Source: Dimorphilus gyrociliatus (taxonomy: Eukaryota > Annelida > Polychaeta > Dinophilidae). Taken from it: DNA of 64,000 nucleotides. Both the position numbers and the translations under genes were made by a program. The stretch covers positions 42,942-106,941 of the forward strand of contig CAJFCJ010000009.1 of the NCBI GenBank assembly GCA_904063045.1, in the 5' to 3' direction. Under the pieces are notes generated by a model. It was not told the DNA's origin and searched no databases. It worked only from the letters and a program-made list of their open reading frames with translations. Shown in pieces: positions 23,815 through 34,200 of the stretch (the stretch's first letter is position 1; every line of letters starts with the position of its first letter).

Positions 23815-24567
23815 ATGACGTGGGCGTCTCTACTAGGCTTGAATTTGATTGTATTAACAATTATAAATAGTTTGGATAAAAATGTTATGTCAATAGAACA
23901 GTGCTCAGAAGCATTTGGCCGATGCTCTCTTAATCTGGGATGTTATAACGCCCTACTTAATCTTCAAAATGATTGTACGGAAGATGGGCGTCGCTGTAAA
24001 AGAAACTGCGTCTATTCTATTGTGTCTTTAATCCACTCGTTTCCGGCTTTGTCATCGTGCAACTCTAGTCAGAGTGAGGTCTATTATATTCCAAGGAAAA
24101 AGATTGAAATATGCAAAGAAAGGGTAGAAAAGACGCTGAACACGTTAAAGAATAATCACGTGGCCTGTACTTTATCCTTGAAGCTATGCGAAGCGGAAAC
24201 TCGTTGTTCTACTGCTTTACTCTATTTCCAGAAGAATTGCCAAGGGTTGTTTAGAAAGAGTCGAATAAGCTGTCAACCGTCGTGTAAACGTTCAGCTAAA
24301 ATATTATATTCAATGGTTCAAGGGAATCGCCTTAGGCGTTGCAAATGTAACGGTCAAACTAAAGATAGACTTAGGTGTGAAATAATTCAAAATAATTTGG
24401 AATCCCATTGCGGTGTGAAGAGGATTAGACCTCCTCCTATACGAACAACACCTATTCTCGACATTACAATAGACAGTGGACAGCCAAGCTATTCTCACGG
24501 ACGTTTTTTGTGTCCATTCAAAATCGTTCAATTGGCTGCGGCGTCATTATTCGCCAGATTCCTTTAA
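23815..24567 (+). CDS. GAS1: GAS1-like GPI-anchored GDNF/GAS1-domain protein
   Basis: Intronless 250-residue protein, as vertebrate GAS1 is also intronless. Signal peptide WASLLGLNLIVLTIINSL at residues 3-20. Two GDNF/GAS1 cysteine domains: the first about residues 30-110 (CSEAFGRCSLNLGCYNALLN, C-KRNC), the second about 118-200 (CTLSLKLCEAETRCSTALLY, SCQPSCKRSAKIL, then RCKCNG and the closing HC). It ends in a hydrophobic segment (IVQLAAASLFARFL) suited to GPI attachment. Vertebrate GAS1 is a Hedgehog co-receptor and modulates Ret signalling; the role here is inferred. GFR-alpha proteins share the domain but usually have three copies and introns. Confidence 0.82.
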   Translation: MTWASLLGLNLIVLTIINSLDKNVMSIEQCSEAFGRCSLNLGCYNALLNLQNDCTEDGRRCKRNCVYSIVSLIHSFPALSSCNSSQSEVYYIPRKKIEICKERVEKTLNTLKNNHVACTLSLKLCEAETRCSTALLYFQKNCQGLFRKSRISCQPSCKRSAKILYSMVQGNRLRRCKCNGQTKDRLRCEIIQNNLESHCGVKRIRPPPIRTTPILDITIDSGQPSYSHGRFLCPFKIVQLAAASLFARFL

Positions 24568-25162
24568 ATTTTTACCCTCCTTTTGCTTAATTTTACAACT
24601 TTATAAATAAAATTTTAAACTTTGTACTCGTGGTTTTTTTTTAAAGATCTCTTCCTCTTATCTCCTATTCACTCATTCTTCCCTTCTTTCATACCTATCC
24701 CTTCTTAAGGACTGGTAGACCACACACACACATATATATATATATACTGTATATAGATCAGATATTTGTACCCTTTTTTGTATGGGACAAAAGGAGAAAC
24801 ACGAGAAGTTCAAACGAAATGAACTCGCCCGACTAGTATTTAACCTATTTATCTATCTTCCTCTTTTCATCTTGAATAGAACTGTTAAGCATTATGCGGG
24901 TACCGATTAATATGAGACATTCCCTTGCCTCCTATGCTCCCCTTCTTCCCTTTCAATATCGATTATTAACGCATGATTGCCAGCATGGAAAAAAACAAAA
25001 AAAAAATAATCAGTCATGTTCCTTTATAACGAACAAAGGAAGGAGAAGATTAGAACAGCGATCAAATCTAAACAATAGGATTACGGATCATAAAGCATCC
25101 TCATTTATATGTATATATCAATAATCAAAACGTGTCTTTTTTTTATTGAGACTTAATGCAGA
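24568..25162. other. Convergent intergenic region GAS1-like / unknown gene
   Basis: About 600 bp. It holds AATAAA (24607-24612), the likely GAS1-like poly(A) signal, then pyrimidine-rich sequence and a CA/TA microsatellite at 24721-24750 ending in TATACTGTATA. A short open frame near 24894-25124 is low-complexity and not supported. Confidence 0.5.
24721..24750 (+). repeat. (CA)n(TA)n microsatellite
   Basis: CACACACACACA followed by TATATATATATATA, about 30 bp, ending in a TATACTGTATA motif copy. Confidence 0.85.
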
Positions 25163-25885
25163 TTAGGTTAAGACAGGAAGTTCTACAGCTGATTTCGAAT
25201 GCAATTCTGGAGTGTTATGCATGTACTCGTACTTGATAATGTCCTCGTCGTTGACTAGTACCCTCGGATCTCGAGGATATCTATAACCACCTGCGTGATG
25301 GACATCCAACTCTTCGTGATAGTATCCGTAGTATGCTGTGAATAGTAAAGCGTTTGTTTGTAAAAGAACAACAAATAAGGTGGGAATATAAAGATTATCT
25401 TTACATTTTGGTCCTCTCCAGGTAGGAAATCTTCTAGCCGTGTCAGCAGTTGGCCACGGTACGTGGGCGTTGTACATTGTAATAGCCGGAGTTCCTGTTC
25501 TGTAAAGATTAAACGGATTCCAAGCATAGCCTTGAAGTTGGAGAGCAGTAACCGGAGCATTCCTCCAACCAGAAGAAGCCTGTTTAGGACCGGATCCTGG
25601 TATATCTCTCTTCTTCATATATTCAACCCATTGTTTTTCAGATTGGAACTCGATTCTATGCGGCACGTTTTCTCTTGGTAAAGCCTTAATTTCGTGGTGC
25701 TTTTGCCAGCTACGATCTGTTGGGTTATAATAACCATGACCTTGCCAAACTTGCGATTTTCCATCTCCTCCATCGGCGTAATTATGGACGGGTCTTTCCC
25801 TTTCTGGACATTCTAAAAGGTTTCTTGTGTCAGCATTTATATGCGTTGCTTTTCTTCTATTAATATGTTCGAAAGAGTAAGCCAT
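25163..25885 (-). CDS. Unrecognised Trp/Tyr-rich protein, cilium-like
   Basis: Two exons, 25885-25405 and 25335-25163, joined through a split codon; 217 residues. The ATG at 25885 gives MAYSFEHINRRKATHIN. It has no signal peptide or TM segment. It is rich in Trp, Tyr, Pro and His, with motifs such as VWQGHGYYNPTDRSWQKHHE, SGWRNAPVTALQLQGYAWNP and YYGYYHEELDVHH. Such extended, aromatic-rich sequences without a globular domain are common among microtubule inner proteins of cilia, which is why I suggest that class. I do not recognise the family. It is transcribed in the same direction as CCT3, about 2.2 kb away. Confidence 0.75.
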   Translation of the reverse strand: MAYSFEHINRRKATHINADTRNLLECPERERPVHNYADGGDGKSQVWQGHGYYNPTDRSWQKHHEIKALPRENVPHRIEFQSEKQWVEYMKKRDIPGSGPKQASSGWRNAPVTALQLQGYAWNPFNLYRTGTPAITMYNAHVPWPTADTARRFPTWRGPKCKDNLYIPTLFVVLLQTNALLFTAYYGYYHEELDVHHAGGYRYPRDPRVLVNDEDIIKYEYMHNTPELHSKSAVELPVLT

Positions 25886-26346
25886 TTCCTAGCAATCTTT
25901 GCTACAATTCTTTGTTGCCAGGATAATACAAACTTTCCGTTGCCTTAATACTAGAGGTAACCAAGGGCAATTCGACACTTCTGATTGGCTAAGTATGCCT
26001 TTATCGCTCGGTCTATTTCGTTCTCTTGAGGATTGATACAAGTAATAAATAGACTAATCAATAATAAACACAAAAAACTTAATAAATTTTTGATTAAACT
26101 CAACTAAAATATTAATTTTAATTTATTTATCTTACATGTTTACTTAAATAACAATTATGAATGACTTTTTCGCGTCAAAATCTAAACGGCTTTCGTTATA
26201 TTCTTCAATAAATAATACTATTAATTATAGGCCAAATAAATGGCGGGAAAAAATTCACTCTAACAAGATTTTCTTTTTCATAGATTTGGTTGGCTGATCA
26301 GTCAAATTTTCAAAAATACTTAAAGATTCCTATATATGTAAAAGTA

Positions 26347-26371
26347 TATATATATATATATAAATATATAT
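26347..26371 (+). repeat. (TA)n microsatellite
   Basis: Alternating TA run with one interruption (TATATATATATATATAAATATATATA). Confidence 0.8.
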
Positions 26372-26777
26372 AGACTTAAGAATAAATACTTAATAAGGTC
26401 TTTACAACTATAAGTGGGAAGGATTGGGAGAAAAAGTTACGAAAGTAATATTTTAAGGCGAAAATAGAGAGTATGAGAAAGAGAGAAAGAATGAATGAAT
26501 GATTTAAGCTGTTTGTTCAACTATTATTTAACCAACTAATGGCTTTAATGCAGTCCGTATGAATCGGGCTATTAACTCGACTTAGCCGAAATTCTAGATC
26601 AAACTTTTGCTTACAAGGAAATAAATTCACGTCGGTTACTTTGTCAATAGTAAAAAGAGGAAAATATTTAATATTTATATATATATTTGATTATCCATTA
26701 TCAAGGTCACTTATTTCTACAAATTAGTTGAAATTATTTCAACTATAATATACGTATAAATAAATAGATATTTTAAT

Positions 26778-26834
26778 TATTGTTGATGTTGTTATTGTTA
26801 TTGTTGTTGTTGTTGTTATTGTTGTTATTGTTAT
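26778..26834 (+). repeat. (TTG)n/(TTA)n trinucleotide repeat
   Basis: TTGTTGATGTTGTTATTG units repeated over about 55 bp, giving an imperfect TTG/TTA trinucleotide repeat in non-coding DNA. Confidence 0.85.
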
Positions 26835-28059
26835 AAGTCATTCCCTGTTAATAAGGATAGAATATTTCCTATTTTATTTATTCGTTTTTATAAACTTATA
26901 GCCATAGGGTTGCAAATATACACTTTACAATATGGTTGAGGGCGGCTGAGAATCCTTTCAAAATGGATTCGACAAAAACCCTTGATGTTTTTGACCTTGT
27001 AAATAGTGAAATATATCAAAATAAGGATAAATAACTTGCATATATTAAGTCTCTTCTTCAAGCATTCATTCATTGAATCTTAACCAATTTATACTCTTCT
27101 TTCAAGTGTTCGATTAAAAAACATAGATTTGTTTGAATCGTTTCTCTATATTCCATTCTTCGTGCCTTCGTTCCTATTTAATCATTTTTTTATCACAAAA
27201 TAAAGAAGTTGAAGATGAATTTGACCCTGTAATAGGATAGTCTATAAGTAAAGATTATAATAAAAAAATCCATTTTGTTTCTCATCAACCATTATCATCT
27301 ACTTCCTACCTATGGAACATTGGCCTTATAAACTCTGTCATTTTTACCTGATCTTGGTAAATTAATCAGTGTTAATTATGACATTTTACATTGATTAGAC
27401 GACTTTTTTCCTAAGTTAACAATATGTATTTACCTTAGTAGCAATAGTGTTTCTTTTCTCTCTGTATCTACCCGCTAACCTAGATTAATTCATTGAACAG
27501 CGAAAATGATTAAATGTGTTTTTTTTTTCAATCCAATTAAACAGCGACAATAGATTGTTAGTTAGAAATCTTTCGTGAAGTGTATGTATTCATAAACAAA
27601 AAAAAGAAATGACAACACGAAAGAATAATCTTGGTTAATTCACAGTTTTCTTAAAAATTTATTTAGTTATCCTTTTTGTCAAGTATGGCAATTGTCTGTT
27701 ATATAATGAATATTTTTATTTCGTATTTGCGTTTTAGTTTATTATTCTGTCGGTAATAAACATTTGCTTAAGAATCACTTCTTTTAAATGTCCAACTACT
27801 AAATACCAAGAATGAATTCTTTTTTTCTTATACCAGTATATACATAATACTCTATCACAAGTAATTACAATTCTCATTAAATCTTTTTCTAACGTCGTGC
27901 ACATTGAAAGGAGGCACGTTTCAGTAGTCCATGTATTTAATTGGAAAGCTTACTTATTTATTGCAAACTCAAAATTATCAAAAGTGACGACAGAGGATGA
28001 ATACGAAAGAATAAACATGTTATTCTGTAACAATGCACACGAATATAAAGCTTGCTAAG

Positions 28060-30947
28060 TTAATTTTCCATGGGTGGCTGACCTCCCTGAGGAGCTGGAG
28101 CTTCCTGTTGAGCACCAGCCTTCTTTGTTCCGGAGACGATATCATCAATACGTAAGAGAAGAATGGCAGTCTGAAATTGTTTAATATATTAGAAACATTC
28201 TTCTACGGAAAAACATTATTAAATATTTTTCGTAACTTACTTCAATAGCAGTTTTGTACGTTTGAGCCTTAACAGAAAATGGTTCCCAAACGCCAAGCTC
28301 CTTCATGTCTACCAAAACTCCTTTCTCTCCGTCAATACCCCAGGTTGACCCTCCAGCTGCGTGTTTAGCCCTTAGAGTTGTCAGTGTACGGATTGTGTTG
28401 GCTCCGCAGTTTTGAATTAAGGTTCTAGGAATAACCTCTAATGCTTTCGCAATTGCCTTGTATGGCCATTGCTTAACATCAGTGATAGACTTAGCCTTTT
28501 CAGTCAGCAGTTGCGACAGAGCCATTTCTCCGGCACCACCACCGGGAACTAAGCGAGGATCAATCATGACATTCCTAGCAACATTCATGGCGTCTTGTAA
28601 GTTTCTCTCCACCTCGTTCAAGATATCTTTCGAAGCTCCACGTAAGAGAATAGTACAGGCCTTGGGATCTTTACAATCGACAATAAAAGTGTAATAATCG
28701 TCTCCTATTTTTTTAATTTCAAATAAGCCGCAGCCCTTTCCAATGTCCTCCTCTTTAACTTCGTCGGTTCTAGAGAGAATGTTAGCTCCAACGGCTCTGG
28801 CTACTCTATTGTTGTCGGTTTTACGTAACCTTCTGATTACACTGATGTCGGCTTTGGCCAAGAAATGTTGTGCCAAATCCGAAACTCCTTTCTCAGTTAT
28901 AACTAAATCTGGTTTCAGAGCAATTATGTCGTCACAGATCTGTTTAATATACTCCTCCTCTAATTGCAAAATACGAGTAAAATCCGCTTCCTTAGAGATT
29001 TCTAAAGCCGTTTGACTTTCTCCTTTTTTGTATTCCAAATTGCAATCAAGTAGCATAATTCTAGGATTTTCTATACGTCTTCTCATACGTGGGTGGGTGA
29101 CGTCTTTATTTATCATTACACCATTTAGCACTTCCGAATCTTCAATACTACCACCCGGTAGCTTCTCAACTTTTGCATATCTCTTAATATCGATTTCCCT
29201 TCGACCATTTTCGGTAAGAGCTACCTTGCTAGTGGCATCTAATGCAATGTCGCAAGCCAAGTCAGACCAATTACTCATAAATTTTGTTCCAATGCAACTG
29301 TTGATTATTTTCTTCATTTCATCCTTATTTGTTACGTCAACTGGTACAGAGATCTTGTCTCTGAGCAGACTTATAATGTCATCTAGGGCTTGACGATAAG
29401 CCGAGACAATAACCGTTGGGTGCATTTTTTGTTCAAGAAAGGGTCCTGCCATAGACAGCGTTTCTCCAGCAAGAATAATAACAGACGTTGTTCCATCTCC
29501 AACTTCTTCATCTTGAGTTCTAGCAATTTCAATCATAGACTTTGCAGCCGGGTGCTGAACTGTAATCTCTCGCAAGATGGCGTTTCCGTCATTCGTCATA
29601 ACTATGCCGCCCATTGGATCCATCAACATCTGCAAAGCAGTACAACACTCACAAATAAGTTAAGAACAAACGCGACTAATATTGATATTCCATCTACAAG
29701 CATTAGCTTATCTTTCTAACAGATATGCTGGGTTGTAACTGCCTATGTCTACCATCAGGTGAGTATTTTTTTGTTTTCTTTTGAAAACACATGACAGATA
29801 GTTTAAGTGTACGTGCATATTTTAAATGTCGTTAATGCAATCTTAGACATGTGATTACTTTACGTCGAAAAAATTCCACAAGAGCCAACTTAGAGGCAGT
29901 TGTTATTAACAGACACCTTAAATTATTCAGTTATCTAGAGTGCTTTGTATACGATTTTATAACGCATATGATGTTTTATAATGGGGGAGTGATTATGATA
30001 TGAAATATTAATAAAAGAAATTACAAAAAAAAGAATGCAATTCAAAACAGAAAAGTATATTTGAGAAGAGATTTTTCAAAAAAATTGATAGTGAAATTTT
30101 CTTAGAACTCTACCTTAATTGTGATAAATTGGTCTTAGTATTGTCAACAAAATTATCTTTTTGTTACAAGGAAGATGTACGAGTGATGAGTCACCAAACT
30201 ATTTTGTATGGCTATAAGAGAAATTGATAAACAGAGTAGATAAATAAATAAATTGTACTTTGGGTGTTTGTCATAAACTGGAAACAAACTGGTACAAACA
30301 TTCTCTAGGATAAATAACTAAATTATATTTGTATACTCGAGAAGAATAAAAATGATTCTTGAGTATTTTCTAATAAACCTAAGAAGAAAGGAGTGTTGCA
30401 GTGAATGATCCAATTTAAATAAGTACTAATTTTAAATGAAATTCGTTAGAATTGACGTAAAAATATCTTGAAAGAACATTTGATAGATTGCTTATTATCT
30501 GTAATTAGATCTTAAGGAGAAAATCTACTAGAATATCGTGAAATTATAGTAAATGACTGATTAAAGTATTTGGTATGCTCATTACCTTCAACATGGCTCT
30601 CGGGCCCAAGCATGTTCTAATGACGTCCGCGATTGTCTGAAAAATTTTCGATAATTAGTTAAATTATGGCGATTTATTGTTATTTATATGAAGTCGATGG
30701 CGAAATTTTACAAATTTAACGATAAATTCCAACTTCACATAGCATTATCACATGCCGTGACAACGTGATTTTACCTTAGCAGCGGTAACATTGCCTAACT
30801 GGACTTTCTTTCCTTGTTCTCTTTTGATATTTCCATCTATAAAAAATCACTAATTAATACTAAAAGTATTTAAAGTGTGATTAAACGAATCTTGTATAAA
30901 ATGAGCTAAAACTGACTTAACACGATAACCGGCGCTCCTCGCATCAT
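28060..30947 (-). CDS. CCT3: T-complex protein 1 subunit gamma (CCT3)
   Basis: Five coding exons (30947-30917, 30836-30775, 30636-30586, 29629-28241, 28170-28060) join in frame to 547 residues. It is a subunit of the cytosolic CCT/TRiC chaperonin that folds actin and tubulin. The N-terminus MMRGAPVIVLNGN matches human MMGHRPVLVLSQN. Nucleotide-site motifs: TIADVIRTCLGPRAM, MTNDGNAILREI, EVGDGTTSVIILAGE, and near the C-terminus LVPGGGAGEMALSQLL. The gamma-specific apical region includes VMINKDVTHPRMRR. The C-terminal tail is Gly/Gln/Pro-rich. The third intron (29630-30585, 956 bp) is very long for this genome. The gene is divergent from MCTP, with about 300 bp between the start codons. Confidence 0.97.
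29630..30585 (-). other. Long third intron of CCT3
   Basis: A 956-bp AT-rich intron while the other CCT3 introns are roughly 70-140 bp. I find no open frame or clear snoRNA C/D boxes in it. A plus-strand stretch at 29720-29758 looks like a small exon (acceptor AACAG, donor GTGAGT) but has no partner. Confidence 0.45.
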
Positions 30948-31251
30948 TTTTTCGATGTCCAAAATAAGATTTCCGGTTTACAGCGCACTCTATTTCCGCT
31001 TTAAAATTGGAATCGAGCTGTGACTGCATATTTGCGGCTGACAAAGTAAAACAGACTGCGCACCATATCTTTTACATTCATTGCCATCTATCGTATAAAT
31101 TTGCCAATAATTTATCTCTTGATTTCTCAATATCTTTTGAAGACTCTTTGTGACAGTAGCAATTGCACAGGTCTAGCTATATAAAACGTATTGGTAATGA
31201 TTCTCATATCTTGATTAGGTCTTACTTAAAAAATTTATTTTAATAAAAACT
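30948..31251. promoter_or_regulatory. Divergent promoter region CCT3/MCTP
   Basis: About 300 bp between start codons of opposite strands. No TATA box is obvious. The sequence next to CCT3 is GC-richer (31015-31060). Confidence 0.45.
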
Positions 31252-34200
31252 ATGAATGGTGAAGAAAAGTCAAAAAATCGAAAAGAAGGTATGTATATAT
31301 TACCGTTTAATGGTTAATATGAATAATACAATGGCTTAGTAACAAATGAAATAGGGAATTGTTTCGTTGTAAAACATAGTTGAGTGCTATCAATGTAAAC
31401 AGGCTTAACGAGGAAATGGCGATTCAGTTCATGGAGTTTGAACAGTGTTCGAGGTATGTAACATACTGTATATTTCTATATCTTCTTACACGAATGACTA
31501 AGACGTATTAAATCGTAATTGACATGTAAAACTTATCAATTCATAGTGTGAACTTGAGGGTAGTTCTATTTTTTTTCCATTTTATCACCAAAAAAGTCAT
31601 TTTATTACTATTATACTTCTTTTCTCAAAAAATCTAGGACATCATATTTAATCAGGTTACTTTTATTTCAGTTAGTCAATGAAGTTTTGGTTTATGACCA
31701 TGTGGTGCACGTCACCGCGTCGTAAGTTCTATTTGAGAATGCATGAAAAGTAGTTTTATGTATTTAGTAATACCCTTATATGCTGCATTTGCAAAAAAAG
31801 AAAAAAAAACCACGTAAAGTAAAATATTTTGTGATAGACTGAGAGAGAGAGGGAGAGAGAGAGAGTTTTAGCTGATATTAATAAAAGAAGAAAAGCAGAA
31901 TGAATGAATGCATGAATGAATGAATGAATAGAAAAAGTGAAAAATGGGGATAAATAGAATAAAATGATGCATTATAACTTAATCTATCCTTTTAATATGC
32001 GTGTTAGCATGCCTTTTAATTACAAATATAGACACGTCCACCTTATCCATTGACTCAGCTGTCGACCTCTTCAAAGATCAATATTGTTACTTTACTCAGT
32101 CGAATGTTTTTTTTTGGTTTATTTTATATATATATATATATATATACAGTGTATACAGCATATAAATATGCATTACACACATCTTTTTCTATGAGTAGTT
32201 TCGCACTTATATTTTTTTAAAACATTTATTTAATTCCATCGAAATGGCCAAAAAATGATCGATATTTTTATAGGAACAATAGTAATGATAGGCGATAATA
32301 AGATTTTAGAAAATGTTTTTATTTTTATTTTTCTTTTCTTTCTATCATATTTTTAATGAAACAAACTAAAGAAACCTTTAAAAAGCGTAAACGATTGCGT
32401 GAAACATCACCTGTAACCTCAATACCTGAAATTGATGAGAGGAAGGAAAATAATAATATGGGAGGTATTATACAAGTAATTTAATCGCCTTAGGAATTGA
32501 GCAAACTAATAACAAACGCCTTATAACAATTAGGGAGCTAATGTTGTTTATTGGATTATTGACTAATCTATATCACTACTGATATATTCTCATCTCTCAC
32601 TCTCACTCTTTTCCTCCTCCCCCTCCTCTCTCTCTCTCTTCATGGTTCTATTTTTTATATTTTTATTTACATAATTTTTTTTATTAATATATTAAAAAAA
32701 ATTAATAAAAACGTTAGAATAACAACTGCTTCTACAGAAAAACAAAACAATAAAAAAAAACAGATACATAAAGATGATAGAGAAAAAAAATTTAATAAAA
32801 TATTTATTATGCTTTTTGTATTATAGATTAACTTTTTGTGCGCATAAATTTACATATAAATATACAGTATAACTTTATATATATATTTAACGCTTTCTAA
32901 GCTTTTTGTCTTATTTAATGTAAATTTTTAACTTACAACTTTTGATATTGCTTAATTTCCTTCCATTTCCCTAAACTCCATCATCTTTATTAATTTGTAC
33001 CATTGTTTTTGCATGCTTAATATATTTTCATTCTGTTATTTTTCTTTTTATTTTGATTTTTTTTGTCCTTTTATGTTATGAAGTTAATTTCAGAAAAATT
33101 TTGTTTACCCGAGTCCGATTTCCCCGCACTGTCTGCAGATGTAAGACGTAGTCCTTCAGATGAAACCTTAATGTCGTTAAGTAAGTTTTGTTTGGTAGAA
33201 ATTTAAGTAATTATTATTTGTCTCACGTTATTTTTAGTGCATTGTTTTCTTTTCTCGTTATAAACGAATATTCTTAGCTGTAGACAAGTTTTGATATATG
33301 AGTAATTCTTTTGAGTGTGTCTGTGTGTGTGCGTGTCTTCCCCCGTTTTTATCTATTTTTTTGTGTCTTTTTTTATAAGAAATGATAAGTTTATTAATGA
33401 TAGGTTCAAAAGGGAGTACGGTCGATTCGGAACACAGATCGAGAAGTTCTGGCGATGTCTCTCTTGAATCGGAAAACTTAAAGGAAACGTCCAAGAGAAA
33501 AAAGCAAAAGTTCTTTTATAGTCTCAGGAATAAGGCCAGAAAATTACGTTCTAGGTCCCGAGAGAAATTATTCGGGTCGAGCAAAAGGCAATCTTCAACC
33601 GAATATGAAGGCTCTTCCGTTGATCACCCACTTCAACCGACTACCCGATTTAAAGAGTCGTCGTTTGCCATAACGAGGGATAAATCGTGCAGTGAAGCCA
33701 TGCTACCACTATTGGCAGCTGAGAACAATGAAAACGAAAGGGATTCAGGCATTACTGTAGGTGATCAGGTAAAAGTCCCTACACGCACAAATATGGTTTC
33801 ATTAATCGCTTTTTTATAGGAGGATGTGAACGTACTAAGGCAAAGAGCTCACGTATTAAGAAGTTATCCATTTTTTCATCTCGAAGTTGTGCTAAAGGAA
33901 GGCAGAGATCTGGTTATAAGAGATTCTTGCGGTAATTTATCTTTCTCTATAACCGTCGTAATCATTTCTGATCATTCTTTTTCGGTCGTATAACAGGTAC
34001 TAGTGATCCTTATGTTATCTTTAAGATTGGCAGAAAACAATATTATAAAAGTCGAATTCTATTTAAAAACTTGAATCCTCAATGGGACGAAAAATTTACT
34101 ATTCCCATAGAGGACCCTTTTGCTCCTATTTCTGTAAAAGTATTCGACTACGATAGAGGACCAAAAGATGATCCAATGGGCAAGGCGGTAATCGATTTAA

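Larger units (their letters stand above)
25886..28059. other. Long intergenic region with microsatellites
   Basis: About 2.2 kb, the longest gene-free stretch of the window. Contents: an ATTGG box near 25983, likely in the promoter of the upstream minus-strand gene; a (TA)n run at 26347-26371; a (TTG)n/(TTA)n tract at 26778-26834; and otherwise AT-rich DNA with no convincing open frame or RNA gene. The sequence adjoining CCT3 is its 3' flank. Confidence 0.55.

Noticed and set aside
29720-29758. Plus-strand exon-like segment inside a CCT3 intron
   Set aside because: Good splice-site look-alikes but only about 33 bp, no neighbouring plus-strand exons and no recognisable peptide.
31420-31455. 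Alternative first exon of MCTP ([10 protein letters not shown])
   Set aside because: It ends in phase 2 at its GTATGT donor, which does not fit the phase-1 start of the downstream exons.
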